Shown: positions 61,553 through 64,000 of the stretch, one piece after another | How positions within the stretch are numbered: position 1 is the first letter of the stretch | How the letters are laid out: every line of letters begins with the position of its first letter | Assembly: GCF_027922145.1 (NCBI RefSeq) | Contig: NZ_BSFC01000024.1 | Span: 372,001-436,000 of the forward strand | Direction: 5' to 3' | Source: Novosphingobium resinovorum | Lineage (GTDB): Bacteria > Pseudomonadota > Alphaproteobacteria > Sphingomonadales > Sphingomonadaceae | DNA: 64,000 nucleotides | Program-made: the position numbers and the translations under genes | The notes under the pieces: generated by a model | Databases searched by the model: none | Seen by the model: only the letters and a program-made list of their open reading frames with translations | Told to the model about the DNA's origin: nothing

Positions 61553-62572
61553 GTGGCGAGTTTGCAGATCGACTATCACTCCGATCTTAAGGAAGTGCAA
61601 TCGGATGAAGCGCTTGCGCGGCTGCTCTCCGACGCGCAGCAGCATGCGCCCTTCGATCGACTGGCCTGGTGGCAGGGCTTGGTCGAACACTGCGGCATCC
61701 TGCCAGTGCTTGCGGTGGCGAAATCAGCTGATGGCGTGGCGATTCTTCCGCTCTGCGGGCATCGCGGCCAGCTTTCGGCACTGGCTAACTGGTACACTTT
61801 CCGGTTCAGACCGATCCTCAGCGGCGAAGCTCCCCTGCAGGCTCTGGCTCGCGATCTGGCCCGCCGGACACACCGCGTGACGCTTCACGGATTGCCGGAA
61901 GAGGACGGGAGCATGTCCACCCTCACCAGAGCATTCAAGGCCGCCGGGTGGCTCGTTCGACGCGAAGTCTGCGACACCAATCGCGTGCTTCCGGTCATGG
62001 AGCGCAGTTTCGAGGACTATCTCGCCGGCCGCCCCGGAAAGCTGCGCACGACCCTCAAGCGCAAGTCGGGCAAAGTCACGACCCGGGTGTTCTCCCGCTT
62101 CGACGCCGAAGCCTGGAAACAGTACGAAGCAATCTACTCCGAGAGTTGGAAGCCCGAGGAAGGCTCGCCCGCCTTCCTGCGTACTTTTGCCGAGGCAGAG
62201 GGCACGGCGGGCCGCCTGCGCCTTGCCTTGGCCCATGCTGCCGATGCTCCCGAAGGCCCTGCCATTGCCGCCCAGATGTGGACGGTGGAGGGGGGCACCG
62301 CGTTCATCCACAAGCTCGCCCACCGGGAGGCCGCAAAGCCGCTTTCTCCCGGCTCCGTACTGACGGCGGCGCTGATGCGCCACGTGATCGAGATCGACCG
62401 CGTGGATCTCGTCGATTTCGGCACCGGCGACGATGCCTACAAGCAGGACTGGATGGAAACCCAGCGGCCCCGCTACCGGCTCGACATGTTCCGCCCTTTC
62501 GATGCGCGCAATTGGGCTTCTCTTGCCGGGATCGGTCTGCGGTCACTTGCCGCAAGTGCGAAGCGCGGCTAG
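61553..62572 (+). CDS. GNAT/FemAB-like acyltransferase, exosortase A-associated
   Basis: The protein has 339 residues from a GTG at 61,553, with GAGGGG just upstream; longer in-frame starts would run into the divergent ligase gene. The core RPGKLRTTLKRKSGKV, FSRFDAEAWKQYEAIYSESWKP and the C-terminal IDRVDLVDFGTGDDAYKQDWM match CelD/BcsL-type acetyltransferases. It likely transfers an acyl group, possibly from the neighbouring ACP, to a sugar or amine of the polymer. Confidence 0.82.
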   Translation: MASLQIDYHSDLKEVQSDEALARLLSDAQQHAPFDRLAWWQGLVEHCGILPVLAVAKSADGVAILPLCGHRGQLSALANWYTFRFRPILSGEAPLQALARDLARRTHRVTLHGLPEEDGSMSTLTRAFKAAGWLVRREVCDTNRVLPVMERSFEDYLAGRPGKLRTTLKRKSGKVTTRVFSRFDAEAWKQYEAIYSESWKPEEGSPAFLRTFAEAEGTAGRLRLALAHAADAPEGPAIAAQMWTVEGGTAFIHKLAHREAAKPLSPGSVLTAALMRHVIEIDRVDLVDFGTGDDAYKQDWMETQRPRYRLDMFRPFDARNWASLAGIGLRSLAASAKRG

Positions 62573-62608
62573 AGGGCGCCGTCAAGAATGACAGATTGCC
62601 GAGGGGCC

Positions 62609-62869
62609 ATGCCAGACCAAACCGACCTGCTGCTGCGCCGCATCCTGACGGATGTGCTTGGGCTCAAGCCGGGTCAGGCCGATACGTTCGATGATGACAC
62701 AGGCCTGTTCGGGCACCTTCCCGAACTGGATTCGATGGCCGTGGCCGGCCTTCTGACTGAACTCGAGGATCGCCTCGACATCATCATCGAGGACGACGAG
62801 ATCGAAGGCGAGATGCTGGAGACTTACGGCGGCCTGCTCGCGTTCGTAGAGGCGAAGCGCGGCGCCTGA
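62609..62869 (+). CDS. Acyl carrier protein, exosortase A-associated
   Basis: The protein has 86 residues from the ATG at 62,609, which follows GAGGGG; an ATG at 62,588 is possible but without a site. The phosphopantetheine serine is Ser42 in PELDSMAVAGLL, and the protein is acidic (EDRLDIIIEDDEIEGE) as expected of an ACP. It would carry the acyl or aminoacyl group activated by the divergent ligase. It is coupled to the next gene through a TGATG overlap. Confidence 0.88.
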   Translation: MPDQTDLLLRRILTDVLGLKPGQADTFDDDTGLFGHLPELDSMAVAGLLTELEDRLDIIIEDDEIEGEMLETYGGLLAFVEAKRGA

Positions 62870-63543
62870 TGGTTCCGGCAAGCTGGCCCTGCCCGCTCCC
62901 CGGCGGCGGCACCAGCGAGGAATTCGCGTTGTCCTGCGATGCGGGGCGCGATCATCGCCTGCTGATCATACCCGCCCTCTTCGATGAGGGGAACAAGCTG
63001 CGTCGCTTCACCGTAGAGGTCATGCGGCGACTCGAACTTGCCAGGATCGACAGCGTTTTGCCCGATCTCCCCGGTTGCAACGAGAGCATGCTGCCCCTCG
63101 TCATTCAGAATCCGGCGGGCTGGCTGGATGCCATGACCTCCGCTGCCCGGCATTTCAGGGCGACCCACGTGCTGGGCATGCGCGGCGGCAGCCTGTTTAC
63201 TCCGAAGTCTCTGCCCGCATTCCACTATGCCCCCGTCAAGGCAGCGACGATCCTGCGCCAGTTGGTACGCGCACGCATCCTCTCCTCCCGCGAAGCCGGG
63301 CGGGAGGAAAACCGCGAAGCTCTCGCTGAAACAGCGGTCACGCGCGGCATAACCCTCGCCGGTTACGAAATCGGTCCCGACTTCTACCGCGATTTCGAAC
63401 CGATGGTGCCGGACGCCCTCCCCACTATCATCGGGCAGGATGAAGTCGGTGGAAGCGGCCTCTGGCTACGCGCGGAGCCCGATGAGAATGGTGCACAGGC
63501 CGACGCCCTTGCCGCCCTGCTGACAGGAGCGCTCAGGGCATGA
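62869..63543 (+). CDS. Exosortase A system-associated hydrolase 2-like protein
   Basis: The 224-residue alpha/beta-hydrolase-like protein has LLIIPALFDEGNKLRRFTVEVMRRL near the start and a strand-turn LPDLPGCNESM. The usual GxSxG elbow is replaced by LGMRGGSL, so a serine nucleophile is not obvious in the standard place. It starts within the stop of the ACP gene. Proteins of this type occur only in exosortase-A loci and may release or transfer the ACP-bound group. Confidence 0.8.
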   Translation: MVPASWPCPLPGGGTSEEFALSCDAGRDHRLLIIPALFDEGNKLRRFTVEVMRRLELARIDSVLPDLPGCNESMLPLVIQNPAGWLDAMTSAARHFRATHVLGMRGGSLFTPKSLPAFHYAPVKAATILRQLVRARILSSREAGREENREALAETAVTRGITLAGYEIGPDFYRDFEPMVPDALPTIIGQDEVGGSGLWLRAEPDENGAQADALAALLTGALRA

Positions 63544-64000
63544 AGCGACGGCACCTCTTTTTCGCCTGTGCCGGTCAAAGGCTCGCAGCTACTCTAGACG
63601 AAGCTCAAGGAAACTGCGCAATCCTGCTCGTCTCGGGCGGGAACGAAGTGCGCGCCGGAGCGTGGAACGGTCAAGCCCGCTTCGCCGCCCGAATCGCTGC
63701 CCACGGCTTTCCAGTCCTGCGCTTCGACCGACGCGGCGTGGGTGACAGCGAAGGCGAAAATCTTGGATTCAGGCACAGTTCTGCGGATATTGCCGCGGCG
63801 CTGGAAGCCCTGCGAAGCCAAGCCCCCCATGTTCAGCATGTCATCGGTTTCGGCAATTGCGACGCTGCCAGTGCCCTGATGCTTGCAGGAGGCGCAGGTC
63901 TGGACGGCCTTGTGCTTTCAAACCCCTGGACCATCGAGAGTTCCGACGAGGAAGCCCCTGCCGAGATCGTGCGCGATCACTACCGGCGGCGTCTCGCTGA
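63540..64000 (+). CDS. Exosortase A system-associated hydrolase 1-like protein (partial)
   Basis: The ATG at 63,540 overlaps the stop of hydrolase 2 by 4 bases, and the frame is open to the window end (153 codons seen). Alpha/beta-hydrolase features are ILLVSGGNEVRAG, LRFDRRGVGDSEGE and, at the nucleophile position, IGFGNCDAASALML, where a Cys takes the place of the catalytic Ser. The full length cannot be judged. It is the last visible gene of the plus-strand exosortase-associated unit. Confidence 0.82.
   Translation, partial: MKRRHLFFACAGQRLAATLDEAQGNCAILLVSGGNEVRAGAWNGQARFAARIAAHGFPVLRFDRRGVGDSEGENLGFRHSSADIAAALEALRSQAPHVQHVIGFGNCDAASALMLAGGAGLDGLVLSNPWTIESSDEEAPAEIVRDHYRRRLA

Overview
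The window is high-GC DNA (roughly 65 % by eye) of alphaproteobacterial type. An RNase E with an acidic insertion in its S1 domain, several dispersed REP-like inverted repeats, a fused cysNC gene and a complete exosortase-A (XrtA) exopolysaccharide locus all point to a member of the Sphingomonadales. Novosphingobium or a close relative is my best guess; this is inference from gene content, not a database match. I see no rRNA, tRNA, insertion sequence, prophage or CRISPR array.

Layout. (1) 1-7.4 kb and 12.5-30.8 kb form a catabolic region for CoA-activated, probably alicyclic or isoprenoid/steroid-like acids. It holds an AMP-forming CoA ligase, an aldehyde dehydrogenase, two short-chain dehydrogenases, an AcuI-type enoyl-CoA reductase, two long/short pairs of acyl-CoA dehydrogenases, a lone Rieske ferredoxin, a KstD-like flavoprotein, an orphan E1-alpha/E1-beta pair, enoyl-CoA hydratases and a secreted esterase. 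TetR, AraC and MarR regulators are interspersed. A marR-headed operon (about 29.7 to 25.1 kb, minus strand) carries a phosphotransferase, an ACAD10/11-like dehydrogenase, an SDR and a quinone-reductase-like enzyme; it resembles the lvaA-lvaC-lvaD module for 4-oxo/4-hydroxyacyl-CoA. (2) 7.7-11.3 kb is a tightly overlapping cysD-cysNC-cysQ sulfate activation operon, divergent from a LuxR-type regulator. (3) 30.8-42.7 kb is mainly housekeeping: PBP1A, a cell-wall amidase, RNase E, a second KstD-like flavoprotein, sdhB, a hotdog thioesterase and zapE. (4) 42.7-64 kb is the XrtA/PEP-CTERM exopolysaccharide locus. The minus strand runs from an acyl ligase and PLP decarboxylase through the export lipoprotein, chain-length determinant, tyrosine kinase, outer-membrane protein, secretion ATPase, deacetylase, FemAB-like protein, glycosyltransferase, exosortase-EpsI fusion and amidotransferase to a CHASE2-EAL c-di-GMP protein. 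A divergent plus-strand set holds a GNAT/FemAB-like protein, an ACP and two exosortase-associated hydrolases, the last cut by the window end.

The most unusual signals are: a candidate Gly/Trp micropeptide gene with a bidirectional terminator in an AT-rich gap (42,963-43,055); a phased array of CAAGGTGACA-type repeats (39,917-40,110) upstream of an sdhB that lacks sdhA next to it; the lva-like module; two long/short ACAD pairs; and perfect palindromes ahead of marR, the LuxR gene and the exopolysaccharide export gene. Most adjacent same-strand genes overlap by 1 or 4 bases (TGATG or ATGA), which fixed many start choices.
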